Source: Oscillospiraceae bacterium (lineage in GTDB: Bacteria; Bacillota; Clostridia; Saccharofermentanales; Saccharofermentanaceae). Taken from it: a stretch of DNA of 14,813 nucleotides. Positions 7,050 through 14,812 of this stretch are shown here, piece after piece. A model generated the notes under the pieces. The model saw only the letters and a program-made list of their open reading frames with translations. It made no database searches and was not told the DNA's origin. The stretch spans positions 1-14,813 of the forward strand of contig CACXGG010000077.1 in NCBI GenBank assembly GCA_902767145.1. The letters are read 5' to 3'. A program made the translations under genes and the position numbers. Position 1 is the first letter of the stretch. Every line of letters begins with the position of its first letter.

Positions 7050-8525
7050 ATGAAGATCAGAACGAGATTTGCGCCCAGTCCCACGGGTTTCATGCACGTA
7101 GGAAACTTAAGGACAGCGCTCTATGAATTCCTTACCGCCAAGCACGAAGGCGGAGATTTTATCTTAAGGATCGAGGATACAGACCAGGAAAGATTCGTTG
7201 AAGGTGCCACAGACGTCATCTACAACACTCTCAAGACTGCAGGCATCACCCACGACGAAGGTCCCGACATCGGCGGCGATTTCGGTCCCTATGTCCAGAG
7301 CGAGAGGCTTTCCATGTATAAGCCCTATGCCGAGCAGCTGGTAAAGGAAGGCAAGGCATATTACTGCTTCTGCACAAAGGAGCGTCTTGAAGAGCTGAGG
7401 GCTTCCGCCAAGGAAGGCGAAGTCGTAGGATATGACAGGCACTGCAGGAACCTCTCCGAGGAGGAAGTAAAGAAGAACCTGGATGCCGGTATCCCCTATG
7501 TCATCAGGCAGAAGGCTCCCCTGGAAGGCGAATCCACATATCATGATCTTGTCTACGGAGATATCACCATCCCCAACGAGGAGCTGGACGACCAGATCCT
7601 CATCAAGGCTGACGGATTCCCCACATATAATTTTGCAAACGTTATCGACGATCACACCATGGGCATCACCCATGTTGTAAGAGGAAGCGAATACCTCTCC
7701 TCAACTCCCAAGTATAATGCCCTCTACGATGCATTCGGATGGGAGATCCCCACATATATCCATCTTCCCCTCATCATGGGAAAGACAGTGGACGAAAACG
7801 GAGAGACCACAGTATCCAAGCTTTCCAAGCGTCACGGCAGCACAGGCTTTGAGGACCTGGTAAAGGACGGCTACCTCCCTGAGGCGATCATCAACTACAT
7901 CGCTCTCCTTGGCTGGGCACCCGCCGGCGAATATGAGAACCGTGAGATCTTCACCATGGATGAGCTCATCAAGGCATTTGATATAAAGGGCATCTCCAAG
8001 TCCCCTTCCGTATTCGACTACGATAAGCTCCTGTGGATCAACGCAGAATACATAAAGGCCATGGACGATGATACATTTATCGCTCATGCAAAGCCCTTCT
8101 TCGATAAGTACGGTATCTCAGATGACAAGTATCCCCTTCTCATTGAGATCTTAAAGCCCAGGATCACAAAGTTCACTGAGATAGAAGAGAAGCTTGCCTT
8201 CCTCGCTGACTACCCTGATTTCGACCTGGCTCTTTTCGAGCACAAGAAGAGCAAGTCCACCAGGGAGACATCCATCGATGCCCTGGAGGCAGCAACGAAG
8301 ATCCTTGAGGGTACTGACTGGACAAGGGAAGCTATCTCCGGAGCCATGACAGACCTGGCTGCATCAAAGGAAGTAAAGAATTCCGTGATAATGTGGCCTG
8401 TCAGGATCGCGGCAGCAGGCGTTGCCGTTACCCCAGGCGGATGCGCCGAGGTACTTATCCTTCTCGGCAAGGAAGAATCCATGAGAAGGATCAACAAAGC
8501 ATTGGGAAGACTGAAAGGAGTATAA
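7050..8525 (+). CDS. gltX: Glutamate--tRNA ligase
   Basis: 491 residues, normal for bacterial GluRS. It charges tRNA-Glu with glutamate using ATP in the cytosol. Class I signatures: [11 protein letters not shown] at 9-19 (the HIGH element is H-V-G-N) and K-L-S-K-R at 257-261 (the KMSKS element). A zinc-type knuckle is suggested by C106-x-C108 and Y128-x3-C132; the His found after the last Cys in E. coli is Asn134 here. The insert [10 protein letters not shown] before the KMSKS element is of the kind I associate with clostridial GluRS. The C-terminal helical anticodon domain (about 330-491) is complete. glnS begins 4 bases after its stop. With a dedicated GlnRS next door, this enzyme is more likely the discriminating form that charges only tRNA-Glu. 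Confidence 0.97.
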   Translation: MKIRTRFAPSPTGFMHVGNLRTALYEFLTAKHEGGDFILRIEDTDQERFVEGATDVIYNTLKTAGITHDEGPDIGGDFGPYVQSERLSMYKPYAEQLVKEGKAYYCFCTKERLEELRASAKEGEVVGYDRHCRNLSEEEVKKNLDAGIPYVIRQKAPLEGESTYHDLVYGDITIPNEELDDQILIKADGFPTYNFANVIDDHTMGITHVVRGSEYLSSTPKYNALYDAFGWEIPTYIHLPLIMGKTVDENGETTVSKLSKRHGSTGFEDLVKDGYLPEAIINYIALLGWAPAGEYENREIFTMDELIKAFDIKGISKSPSVFDYDKLLWINAEYIKAMDDDTFIAHAKPFFDKYGISDDKYPLLIEILKPRITKFTEIEEKLAFLADYPDFDLALFEHKKSKSTRETSIDALEAATKILEGTDWTREAISGAMTDLAASKEVKNSVIMWPVRIAAAGVAVTPGGCAEVLILLGKEESMRRINKALGRLKGV

Positions 8526-8529
8526 GATA

Positions 8530-10191
8530 ATGGCTGAGAGCAAGCATTTTATACACGAGATCATAGACGAGGAACTTAAGGAAGGCGGAAGATGCTACGG
8601 CCAGACCGTCCATACCAGGTTTCCTCCCGAGCCCAACGGCTACCTTCACATAGGTCACGCCAAGGCTCTTGAGATAGACTTCGGTACAGCAGAAAAATAC
8701 GGCGGTATGTGTAACCTCCGTATGGACGACACCAACCCCACCAAAGAGGATGAGGAATATGTCGACGCCATAAAGGAAGACATCAAGTGGCTCGGTCACG
8801 ACTGGGGCGACAGGTTCTTCTATGCTTCAGAGTATTTCGAGAAGATGTACGGCTTTGCCGTGGAGCTCATCAAGAAGGGCCTTGCTTACGTCTGTGAGCT
8901 TACTCCCGAGCAGATGAAGGAGATGCGCGGAGATACGACTACTCCCGCCCAGAGCCCCTTCAGGGACAGACCCGTCGAGGAGAGCCTGGATCTTTTTGAG
9001 CGCATGAGGAACGGCGAGTTCGAAGACGGCTCCATGACCCTGCGTGCAAAGATCGATCTTGCCTCCGGAAACTTCAACATGAGAGATCCGGTCATCTACA
9101 GGATCAACCGTCTTCCCCACCACAGGACTGGAAACGAGTGGTGCATCTACCCCATGTACGATTTCGCACATCCCATCGAGGACGCACTTGAGGGTATCAC
9201 CCATTCCCTCTGCTCCCTTGAGTTCGAGAACCACAGACCTCTCTACGACTGGGTGGTAAACAACATCTCCGTTGAGACAAAGCCCAGACAGATAGAGTTC
9301 GCAAGGCTCGGTATCACCCACACTGTCCTTTCCAAGAGAAAGCTCAGGAACCTTGTTGAGACAGGCATGGTATCAGGCTGGGACGATCCCAGGATGCCTA
9401 CCCTCTGCGGCCTCAGAAGAAGAGGATATACCCCCGCCTCCATCCGTGAATTCCACGAAAAGAACGGCGTATCCAAGGTCAACTCCGTAGTTGAATACGC
9501 ATTCCTTGAGTACTGCCTGAGAGAGGACCTCAATAAGAACGCAAGACGTGCCATGGCAGTCATCGATCCCATAAAGCTCGTCATCGACAACTATCCCGAG
9601 GGACAGACAGAGGAGTTCGAGGTAGAGAACAATCCCGAAAAGCCCGAGGACGGCAAGAGGATCGTAACCTTCTCAAGAGAACTCTGGATCGAGCGTGAGG
9701 ACTTCATGGAGGAACCTGCAAAGAAGTACTTCCGCCTCTTCCCCGGAAACGAGGTAAGGCTCAAGTCAGCATACGTCATCAAGTGCACAGGCTGCGATAA
9801 GGACGAGAACGGCAACGTTACCTGCGTCCATGCAGAATACGATACGGAGAGCCGCGGCGGCAACACTGCTGACGGAAGAAAGATCAAGGCTACCATCCAC
9901 TGGGTAGACCAGAATACGGCAGTCGATGCTGAGATCAGGCTCTACGACCGTCTCTTCACCATCGAGGCTCCCGATCTTGCTGACGTTAACTATCTTGATT
10001 ACGTAAACCCCGACTCCCTAACAGTAGTAAAGGGCGCCAAGGTAGAGGCTTCACTGGCAGACTGCAACAAGGAAGACCGTTTCCAGTTCCTGAGGATCGG
10101 CTACTTCTGTGCAGACAACAGAGATTCCTCAAAAGATCATCTCGTATTCAACAGAGCCGTATCCCTTAAGGACAGCTACAGACCGGAATAA
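8530..10191 (+). CDS. glnS: Glutamine--tRNA ligase
   Basis: 553 residues, almost the length of E. coli GlnRS (554). It charges tRNA-Gln directly with glutamine. The class I catalytic domain shows [12 protein letters not shown] at 32-43 and V-L-S-K-R at 266-270. R-M-D-D-T-N-P at 64-70 and G-W-D-D-P-R-M-P at 283-290 are GlnRS/GluRS-family hallmarks. The two beta-barrel anticodon domains occupy about 345-550. Its ribosome-binding site, AAAGGAG, overlaps the last codons of gltX, so the two are co-transcribed and probably coupled. Many Bacillota lack GlnRS and make Gln-tRNA by amidation with GatCAB; a GlnRS in such an organism is usually viewed as acquired. Confidence 0.97.
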   Translation: MAESKHFIHEIIDEELKEGGRCYGQTVHTRFPPEPNGYLHIGHAKALEIDFGTAEKYGGMCNLRMDDTNPTKEDEEYVDAIKEDIKWLGHDWGDRFFYASEYFEKMYGFAVELIKKGLAYVCELTPEQMKEMRGDTTTPAQSPFRDRPVEESLDLFERMRNGEFEDGSMTLRAKIDLASGNFNMRDPVIYRINRLPHHRTGNEWCIYPMYDFAHPIEDALEGITHSLCSLEFENHRPLYDWVVNNISVETKPRQIEFARLGITHTVLSKRKLRNLVETGMVSGWDDPRMPTLCGLRRRGYTPASIREFHEKNGVSKVNSVVEYAFLEYCLREDLNKNARRAMAVIDPIKLVIDNYPEGQTEEFEVENNPEKPEDGKRIVTFSRELWIEREDFMEEPAKKYFRLFPGNEVRLKSAYVIKCTGCDKDENGNVTCVHAEYDTESRGGNTADGRKIKATIHWVDQNTAVDAEIRLYDRLFTIEAPDLADVNYLDYVNPDSLTVVKGAKVEASLADCNKEDRFQFLRIGYFCADNRDSSKDHLVFNRAVSLKDSYRPE

Positions 10192-10214
10192 GATAAGGAA
10201 AAGGAGATAGATAT

Positions 10215-10976
10215 ATGATCACAAATGACATCTTAAAGGACAATGCCAGGAAAGTCCTGGCCACAAAGTACTGGATAATCTTCTGCGCCCTCCTCATCGC
10301 GGGAATGATCGGAGGAGCCATAAGCTCTGCCCTGAGCGGTGCTGTCTATGGCGTTAATCTCCTGATCTCGCTCCTGGGGACCGTCATCGGTGCTTCTACG
10401 CGATCCGCAGCAGGCACAGCCGTTTCATTCTTCGTGGCCGGCATCCTGAGCTTCAGTTTTTCCCTGGTGGTCATGGTAGCAAGCTGCTCCATATCAGGTA
10501 TCATCACGGTGGGTGTAAAGAGATTCACTCTTGAAGTAAGACAGGGCAAGGATGATATCGCCACCATCTTCTTCACTTTCACGTCAGGAAAGGCATCCAA
10601 TATCATCAGGGTTACCATCTTCAAGTATCTCTACATCTGCCTCTGGTCCCTCCTGTTCGTTATCCCCGGCATCATCAAGACCCTTGAGTATTTCATGATC
10701 GACTATATGCTTGCCGAGAATCCCGACCTTTCACAGGAAAGGGCCTTTGAGATCACCAAGAGGACCATGGACGGCGAAAAGGCTTTCCTCTTCACCCTGG
10801 GTCTTTCCTTCATCGGATGGATCCTTCTCTGCCTCCTGACCTGCGGATTCGGAGCTATGTTCCTTAGCCCCTACATCCAGACCACAATGGCAGAGTACTA
10901 CACATACCTCCGCACCAAGGCCCTGACAACAGGCATCGCCTCTGAGACAGAGCTTCCCGGAATAACAGTCATCTAA
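10215..10976 (+). CDS. DUF975 family integral membrane protein
   Basis: 253 residues with about five to six hydrophobic segments (17-40, 45-60, 65-100, 131-155, 190-225). The stretch V-I-P-G-I-I-K-T-L-E-Y followed by D-Y-M-L-A-E-N-P-D-L-S and later F-I-G-W-I-L is the hallmark of DUF975 proteins, common in Clostridia and of unknown function. ATG is preceded by AAGGAG at 8 bases. It starts 23 bases after glnS and is followed by a strong terminator, so it is the last gene of the gltX-glnS transcript. No biochemical link to tRNA charging is evident. Confidence 0.9.
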   Translation: MITNDILKDNARKVLATKYWIIFCALLIAGMIGGAISSALSGAVYGVNLLISLLGTVIGASTRSAAGTAVSFFVAGILSFSFSLVVMVASCSISGIITVGVKRFTLEVRQGKDDIATIFFTFTSGKASNIIRVTIFKYLYICLWSLLFVIPGIIKTLEYFMIDYMLAENPDLSQERAFEITKRTMDGEKAFLFTLGLSFIGWILLCLLTCGFGAMFLSPYIQTTMAEYYTYLRTKALTTGIASETELPGITVI

Positions 10977-10992
10977 GAAAAAAGACAAAAAG

Positions 10993-11027
10993 AAAAGCCG
11001 GTCCATACGGGCCGGTTTTTTTATTTT
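10993..11027. terminator. Bidirectional intrinsic terminator
   Basis: The stem CCGGTCC (10998-11004) pairs with GGGCCGG (11009-11015), with one G-T wobble and a four-base loop. It is followed on the plus strand by seven T and then ATTTT. On the minus strand the stem is followed by CTTTTCTTTTT. It therefore ends both the DUF975 gene and the convergent hydrolase gene. Confidence 0.9.
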
Positions 11028-11034
11028 CCAAATC

Positions 11035-12111
11035 TTATTCTATTGCTGCGTCATAGAACTCCAGGAACTGACCGAATAGCTCTTCATCCAACCTATGGCT
11101 CCATCTTTCACGGTCAAGATGTTCATTGAGATAATCTGTCTTATCCTCTAAAAACCGTTCAGTGTTTTCTTCAGCCTCATAATCATAGTCCAGTGTTTCA
11201 ACATAAGAAGCGAATTCTGAGTTTAATTCATCCAGGTAAGTATTATCCGGATCCATAAAAATGTTATTGTGTCCTCTGTCTTCAAACCTTATGAAAGTAA
11301 AACGGGGATCATCCTTATATTCCTCATAGTACATATCTAATCCATATTCGATCCCAATAACATTATCATCAGCACTATGCACTATCATCACCCGGGCATC
11401 AGTGGAATCAAAGCCGTCCATAGCAGTATTTGACGCATACTCACCGAAATTAAAGAGCTCATGCAATGTGATAAATGGACGCATTGCATATATAACGCTT
11501 CCGGCCTGCTCTTTGCCACCGGATTCAAACATATCGGGAGAACTGTTAAATCCACTACACTCAATTACTGCCTTTACCTCAGGGTGATATGTCAGAACAG
11601 CACTTACACAATATCCGCCCCAGCTGTGTCCGAAAAGAACGATGGGAAGATCAGGAATATCCTCATTTGATTCCACATAGGAAATGGCATGGTCCAGATC
11701 TATAACGCCCTGGGGAACACCACCCATTCCCTCTCCTTCGCTCTTATCCATAGCAGTAGCATCATATGCAAAGACATAATAACCATTCCTTGCAAAATAA
11801 TCTGCAACATCCATATATGAATTATGGCCGCCGTCACCAAATCCGTGGGCGATGATCACTATTCCCCGCTGATCATCTCCGTTACTGTAAAGATATCCTG
11901 CCAGCATCTGTCCCTTGTCAGACGGAAAAGAATATTCTGTACACTCTAAACCTTCGAAATCTTCCACTCGGAGCATCAAAGGCTCATAGCTTTTACCGCT
12001 GATATCAAAGTTATCTTTGTACATTTTTACGCAGAAAGCCCACCATCCTATAACCGTTAAAATGATGACAGCTAAAACTACGGAAATAACTATCTTAGTC
12101 TTTTTCTTCAT
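11035..12111 (-). CDS. Membrane-anchored alpha/beta hydrolase
   Basis: 358 residues. A lysine-rich start and one hydrophobic segment (about 8-27) anchor the protein, with the hydrolase domain probably outside. The catalytic set of the alpha/beta hydrolase (S9-like/esterase) fold is complete: oxyanion H-G-F-G-D at 89-93, nucleophile elbow G-H-S-W-G-G at 161-166 (Ser163), Asp249 in H-S-A-D-D, and His281 in R-G-H-N-N. An acidic helical tail (about 305-358) extends past the domain. Substrate cannot be told; it may be an esterase, lipase or peptidase. Start ATG has GAGGGA upstream. The gene is visibly richer in A and T than its neighbours and uses more AT-ending codons, which suggests a different history. 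Confidence 0.92.
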   Translation of the reverse strand: MKKKTKIVISVVLAVIILTVIGWWAFCVKMYKDNFDISGKSYEPLMLRVEDFEGLECTEYSFPSDKGQMLAGYLYSNGDDQRGIVIIAHGFGDGGHNSYMDVADYFARNGYYVFAYDATAMDKSEGEGMGGVPQGVIDLDHAISYVESNEDIPDLPIVLFGHSWGGYCVSAVLTYHPEVKAVIECSGFNSSPDMFESGGKEQAGSVIYAMRPFITLHELFNFGEYASNTAMDGFDSTDARVMIVHSADDNVIGIEYGLDMYYEEYKDDPRFTFIRFEDRGHNNIFMDPDNTYLDELNSEFASYVETLDYDYEAEENTERFLEDKTDYLNEHLDRERWSHRLDEELFGQFLEFYDAAIE

Positions 12112-12181
12112 AAAACTATCCCTCGGTCCCTTATATATCTATCCAACCGGCAGACTATCCCACCTGCCTATTCCAAAGTCG

Positions 12182-12190
12182 ATTATACCA
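12182..12190 (-). promoter_or_regulatory. Extended -10 promoter of the hydrolase gene
   Basis: On the minus strand TGGTATAAT is a perfect extended -10 (TGn plus TATAAT). The transcript would start near 12175, giving a leader of about 64 bases. No good -35 is seen; that position falls in the T-run at the edge of the first palindromic repeat (12206-12239), so the repeat touches the promoter. Confidence 0.6.
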
Positions 12191-12199
12191 CGACCAAAA

Positions 12200-12240
12200 T
12201 ACCAAAAAAGTACCATTCCGACATCGAAATGGTACTTTTC
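12200..12240. repeat. Palindromic repeat unit 1
   Basis: AAAAGTACCATT (12206-12217) and AATGGTACTTTT (12228-12239) form a perfect 12-bp inverted repeat around a ten-base loop, preceded by TACCAAA. A second, diverged copy lies exactly 60 bases to the right. Because of its T-rich arms it could also act as a weak terminator in either direction. Confidence 0.8.
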
Positions 12241-12259
12241 CGTTAATTTCATCCATTAT

Positions 12260-12300
12260 TACCAAACAATTACCATTCTCACCTCAAAATGGTATTTTTC
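12260..12300. repeat. Palindromic repeat unit 2
   Basis: A copy of the unit at 12200-12240 with about three quarters of bases the same: TACCAAA, then TACCATT (12271-12277), a ten-base loop, and AATGGTATTTTT (12288-12299). The inner 7 bp of the stem are perfect; a T-T mismatch interrupts the outer part. Confidence 0.75.
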
Positions 12301-12316
12301 TGAGACTTCTGAAGCC

Positions 12317-12350
12317 AAAATAAAAAGCCGGTCCCGAAAGACCGGCCTTG
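12317..12350 (-). terminator. Intrinsic terminator of the aquaporin gene
   Basis: On the minus strand GCCGGTC and GACCGGC (arms at 12340-12346 and 12327-12333) form a 7-bp stem with a six-base loop, followed by TTTTTATTTT. It lies about 25 bases after the aquaporin stop. The plus strand has no T-run after the stem, so it works in one direction. Confidence 0.88.
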
Positions 12351-12371
12351 GTTATTCAATTTAAGCTGTTA

Positions 12372-13037
12372 TTACTTCTCAGCGGGCTTGATAACGAGCC
12401 AGCAGAGAGCTGCAAGTGCACCACCTGCAAGAGGTCCTACGATGAAGACCCATACATCGGGAAGTGCTGCTGTGTTAAAGAGTGCGGAAGCAAGAGATCT
12501 TGCAGGGTTTACGGAAGTTCCGGTGAAGTGGATACCGAAGATATGTACCAGTGTAAGGGAAAGACCGATAACGAGTCCTGCAACGTTTGAGAATTCCTTC
12601 TTGCTGGTAACGCCAAGGATAGCAAGGACAAAGATAAATGTAAGGAGTACCTCAACAAGAAGGGAGATACCTACGTTGTCCTCATAAAGTCCGTTGGCAC
12701 CGAAGCTCGTATCAAAACCTGCAACAAGGCCAAGAAGGAGAGCACCGAATGCACCGCCCAGCACCTGAGAGATAACATAGAAGATGGCATCCTTTCCGCT
12801 GATGCCCTTATTGATCCAAACAGCAAGTGTAACTGCAGGATTGATATGGCATCCTGAGATATTTCCGATGGAATAAGCCATAGCTACGATAACGAGACCA
12901 AAAGCCAAAGCTGTCATAAGATATGCAGCATCACCTACTGCACCATTACATCCGACTGCAACTGCTGTACCGCAGGCAGCAAAAACAAGTACGCATGTAC
13001 CGATAAACTCGGCGATATACTTTTTGAAACCCTCCAT
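12372..13037 (-). CDS. aqpZ: Aquaporin, AqpZ-type water channel
   Basis: 221 residues, six membrane helices and two half-helices, as in the MIP family. Both pore motifs are N-P-A: 66-68 in G-C-H-I-N-P-A-V, and 177-179 in T-S-V-N-P-A-R. The selectivity-filter positions, by comparison with E. coli AqpZ, are F46, H165, T174 and R180, which is the narrow, water-selective set rather than the wide glycerol-channel set. It probably passes water across the inner membrane. ATG is preceded by GAGGT at 8 bases. It has its own promoter and terminator, so it stands alone despite lying downstream of purM. Confidence 0.95.
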   Translation of the reverse strand: MEGFKKYIAEFIGTCVLVFAACGTAVAVGCNGAVGDAAYLMTALAFGLVIVAMAYSIGNISGCHINPAVTLAVWINKGISGKDAIFYVISQVLGGAFGALLLGLVAGFDTSFGANGLYEDNVGISLLVEVLLTFIFVLAILGVTSKKEFSNVAGLVIGLSLTLVHIFGIHFTGTSVNPARSLASALFNTAALPDVWVFIVGPLAGGALAALCWLVIKPAEK

Positions 13038-13095
13038 AATCCGTACCTCGCTTTTCTTATTTTTTGGCGTTAATAAAAAAAATTAACTTAAGGTC

Positions 13096-13124
13096 AAAAT
13101 ACCTAAAATAAAAATATCAGTCAA
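13096..13124 (-). promoter_or_regulatory. Promoter of the aquaporin gene
   Basis: On the minus strand TTGACT (13119-13124) and TATTTT (13096-13101) stand exactly 17 bases apart. The matches to consensus are 5 of 6 and 4 of 6. Transcription would start near 13089, about 50 bases before the ATG. The region is very AT-rich and has a weak hairpin (TTTAGGT with ACCTTAA) followed after five bases by eight T, which may also end purM transcription. Confidence 0.55.
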
Positions 13125-13145
13125 CCGGTGAAAGGCTAATATAAC

Positions 13146-14324
13146 TTAATTGTAAAGATACTCCTCGCCGCCATAACGGATGACTACCTCATTGTCGGAG
13201 CCTTCAGGGAGTGCCTCAACATGACCCACGATCCTGGATTCGATATTGAACTTTGAAGCGATGGCCATGATGCCCTGGGCAGCCTCTTCACTGTTGCAGT
13301 AGAACTCAACACGGTGACCGCAGTTAAACACCTGGAACATCTCCTTCATGGGGATCTCGCCTGACTCGTAGATAGCCTTGAAAAGAGGCGGAAGCTCGAA
13401 AAGGTTGTCCTTTACATATCTGATGTTCTTACCGAAATCGCGGCACTTAGCCTGTCCGCCGCCTGTGCAGTGGATGATACCGTCTACACTGCCCTTATAG
13501 TTATCCAGGACTTCCTTGATAACAGGAAGGAATGTCCTTGTGGGAGAAAGGATAGCCTCACCCACTGTCTGCCCGGAACCCGGGAGCTTGTCCGTAAGCC
13601 TGAACTTACCGCAGTAAGCCTTATCCTCACCAATGGTGTCGGAGAAGGACTCCTTATAATTCTCGAAATAATACTTGGAAAGGAGCATATGCCTTGCAGC
13701 AGTAAGACCGTTACTGGACATTCCTGAATTGTAGGAATCCTCATATGTAGCCTGACCGAAGGAAGCAAGTCCTACGATGACGTCGCCGGGCTGGATATTA
13801 GCTGCATTGATGATATTGTCGCGTCTTTCACGTGCTACGATGGTGGAGTCGACGATGAGAGTACGTACCAGGTCTCCAACGTCGGCAGTCTCACCGCCGC
13901 ACATCTTGATGTCGATACCGAGGTCTGCCATCTTGCCGATCATCTCATCATATCCCTCGATGACCTTGGCGATAGCCTTTCCGTCGACCAGGTGTGCATT
14001 ACGGCCGATGGTATTTGAAAGTGAAAGATTATTGATGGCGCCTACACATGCAAGGTCATCTGTATTCATGACAAGGGAGTCCTGGGCAAGACCCTTGAAC
14101 CAGTCATAATTGCCTGTCTCCTTATACATGAGATAAGCAACGGAGGATTTTGTTCCTGCGCCGTCAGCATGAAGAGCCGTGCAATACTCGGGATCACCTG
14201 CTATATCCTCGATGAGCTTACAGAAAGCACCGGGGAAAACACCCTTATCCTGATTCTTTACTGCTGCCTTTACATCATCCTTTGTGGGAGATACTCCTCT
14301 GGAAAGATAAGACTCTGCTGACAT
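13146..14324 (-). CDS. purM: Phosphoribosylformylglycinamidine cyclo-ligase (AIR synthetase), long form
   Basis: Closes the imidazole ring in purine synthesis: FGAM plus ATP gives AIR, ADP and phosphate. 392 residues from the ATG at 14324, which has GGAGG 8 bases upstream (14333-14337); the frame runs on to a TTG at 14342, which would put that site inside the gene. Family elements: D-G-A-G-T-K-S at 54-60, N-T-D-D-L-A-C-V-G-A at 87-96, G-G-E-T-A-D at 143-148, S-N-G-L at 204-207, and M-F-Q-V-F-N-C-G-H at 329-337. Typical PurM is about 345 residues; this longer form and its opening R-G-V-S-P-T-K-D-D-V resemble the Bacteroidetes-type enzyme as I know it. No other pur gene is in view. It sits directly downstream of rnpB with no terminator seen between. 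Confidence 0.93.
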   Translation of the reverse strand: MSAESYLSRGVSPTKDDVKAAVKNQDKGVFPGAFCKLIEDIAGDPEYCTALHADGAGTKSSVAYLMYKETGNYDWFKGLAQDSLVMNTDDLACVGAINNLSLSNTIGRNAHLVDGKAIAKVIEGYDEMIGKMADLGIDIKMCGGETADVGDLVRTLIVDSTIVARERRDNIINAANIQPGDVIVGLASFGQATYEDSYNSGMSSNGLTAARHMLLSKYYFENYKESFSDTIGEDKAYCGKFRLTDKLPGSGQTVGEAILSPTRTFLPVIKEVLDNYKGSVDGIIHCTGGGQAKCRDFGKNIRYVKDNLFELPPLFKAIYESGEIPMKEMFQVFNCGHRVEFYCNSEEAAQGIMAIASKFNIESRIVGHVEALPEGSDNEVVIRYGGEEYLYN

Positions 14325-14361
14325 GTGTTGGTCCTCCGTCAATATAATACTTGATCTATGT

Positions 14362-14718
14362 CTTCCGACACGGCCGGTAAGCCGGGTTCTGTAATGACGA
14401 TCATCTGTCTAGACCCGATGTTTCCACCGGGTTCAAGCCATCTCCTCAAGGCCCGCGGACAACGGTTATGCCTTTCCACGATGTTGCTCCGGGTGGGGTT
14501 TACAAGGCCGGTATGTCTCCATACCGCCGGTGAGCTCTTACCTCGCCTTTTCATCCTTACCTTCATCCGAAGATGAGGGCGGTTTCCTTTTCTGTTGCAC
14601 TTTCCTTAAAGTCACCTTCACCGGGAGTTACCCGGCACCCTGTCCTGTGGAGCCCGGACTTTCCTCACGCACCGGCGTTAGCCCTCAATGTGCCCGCGAT
14701 CGTCTCGGCCGACTCGGA
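14362..14718 (-). ncRNA. rnpB: RNase P RNA, bacterial class A
   Basis: The catalytic RNA that trims the 5' leader from pre-tRNA. On the minus strand the conserved 5' core GAGGAAAGTCCGGGCTCC (about 14653-14670) is followed by A-C-A-G-G-A-C-A-G-G-G-T-G-C-C. Later come A-A-A-C-C-C-C-A-C-C-C-G-G-A-G-C-A and the 3' core ACAGAACCCGGCTTACCGG. The ends pair as helix P1: TCCGA with TCGGA and CGGCC with GGCCG, around a 2x2 internal loop. The length of about 357 and the overall layout fit class A rather than the Bacillus class B form. Ends are placed from P1 and may be off by a few bases. It lies about 37 bases upstream of the purM start. Confidence 0.96.
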
Positions 14719-14722
14719 AAAC

Positions 14723-14728
14723 ACTATA
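14723..14728 (-). promoter_or_regulatory. -10 box of the rnpB promoter
   Basis: TATAGT on the minus strand (5 of 6 to TATAAT) lies 6 to 7 bases before the predicted 5' end of the RNase P RNA. No convincing -35 box is seen in the T-rich stretch upstream. Confidence 0.45.
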
Positions 14729-14758
14729 ATTTTAAATAAAAAGAGCGATAAAGTACAG

Positions 14759-14812
14759 TTACAAACTGACCAAGAATCTCACATCAGGAAATCTTTTTGT
14801 AAGTTCATCTGC
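14759..14812 (-). CDS. Possible C-terminal end of a gene entering from the right
   Basis: Reading leftward from the right edge, a frame is open for 17 codons and stops at TAA (14759-14761), about 30 bases before the rnpB -10 box. The peptide end ...R-F-P-D-V-R-F-L-V-S-L is protein-like, but an open run this short can occur by chance. No function can be given. Confidence 0.3.
   Translation of the reverse strand, partial: ADELTKRFPDVRFLVSL

Noticed and set aside
7164..7673. 169-codon minus-strand frame inside gltX
   Set aside because: Antisense to a well-supported enzyme with no family likeness or start signals.
8491..9321. Minus-strand frames across the start of glnS
   Set aside because: Antisense shadows; the plus-strand GlnRS motifs explain the reading frame.
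12200..12300. CRISPR-like array
   Set aside because: There are only two diverged units, each an internal palindrome with spacing too short for distinct spacers; no cas gene is present.
12017..12364. Plus-strand 115-codon frame with a repeated S-K-W-Y-F-S peptide
   Set aside because: It runs antisense to the hydrolase start, has no good ribosome-binding site, and its repeat is explained by the two palindromic DNA units 60 bp apart.
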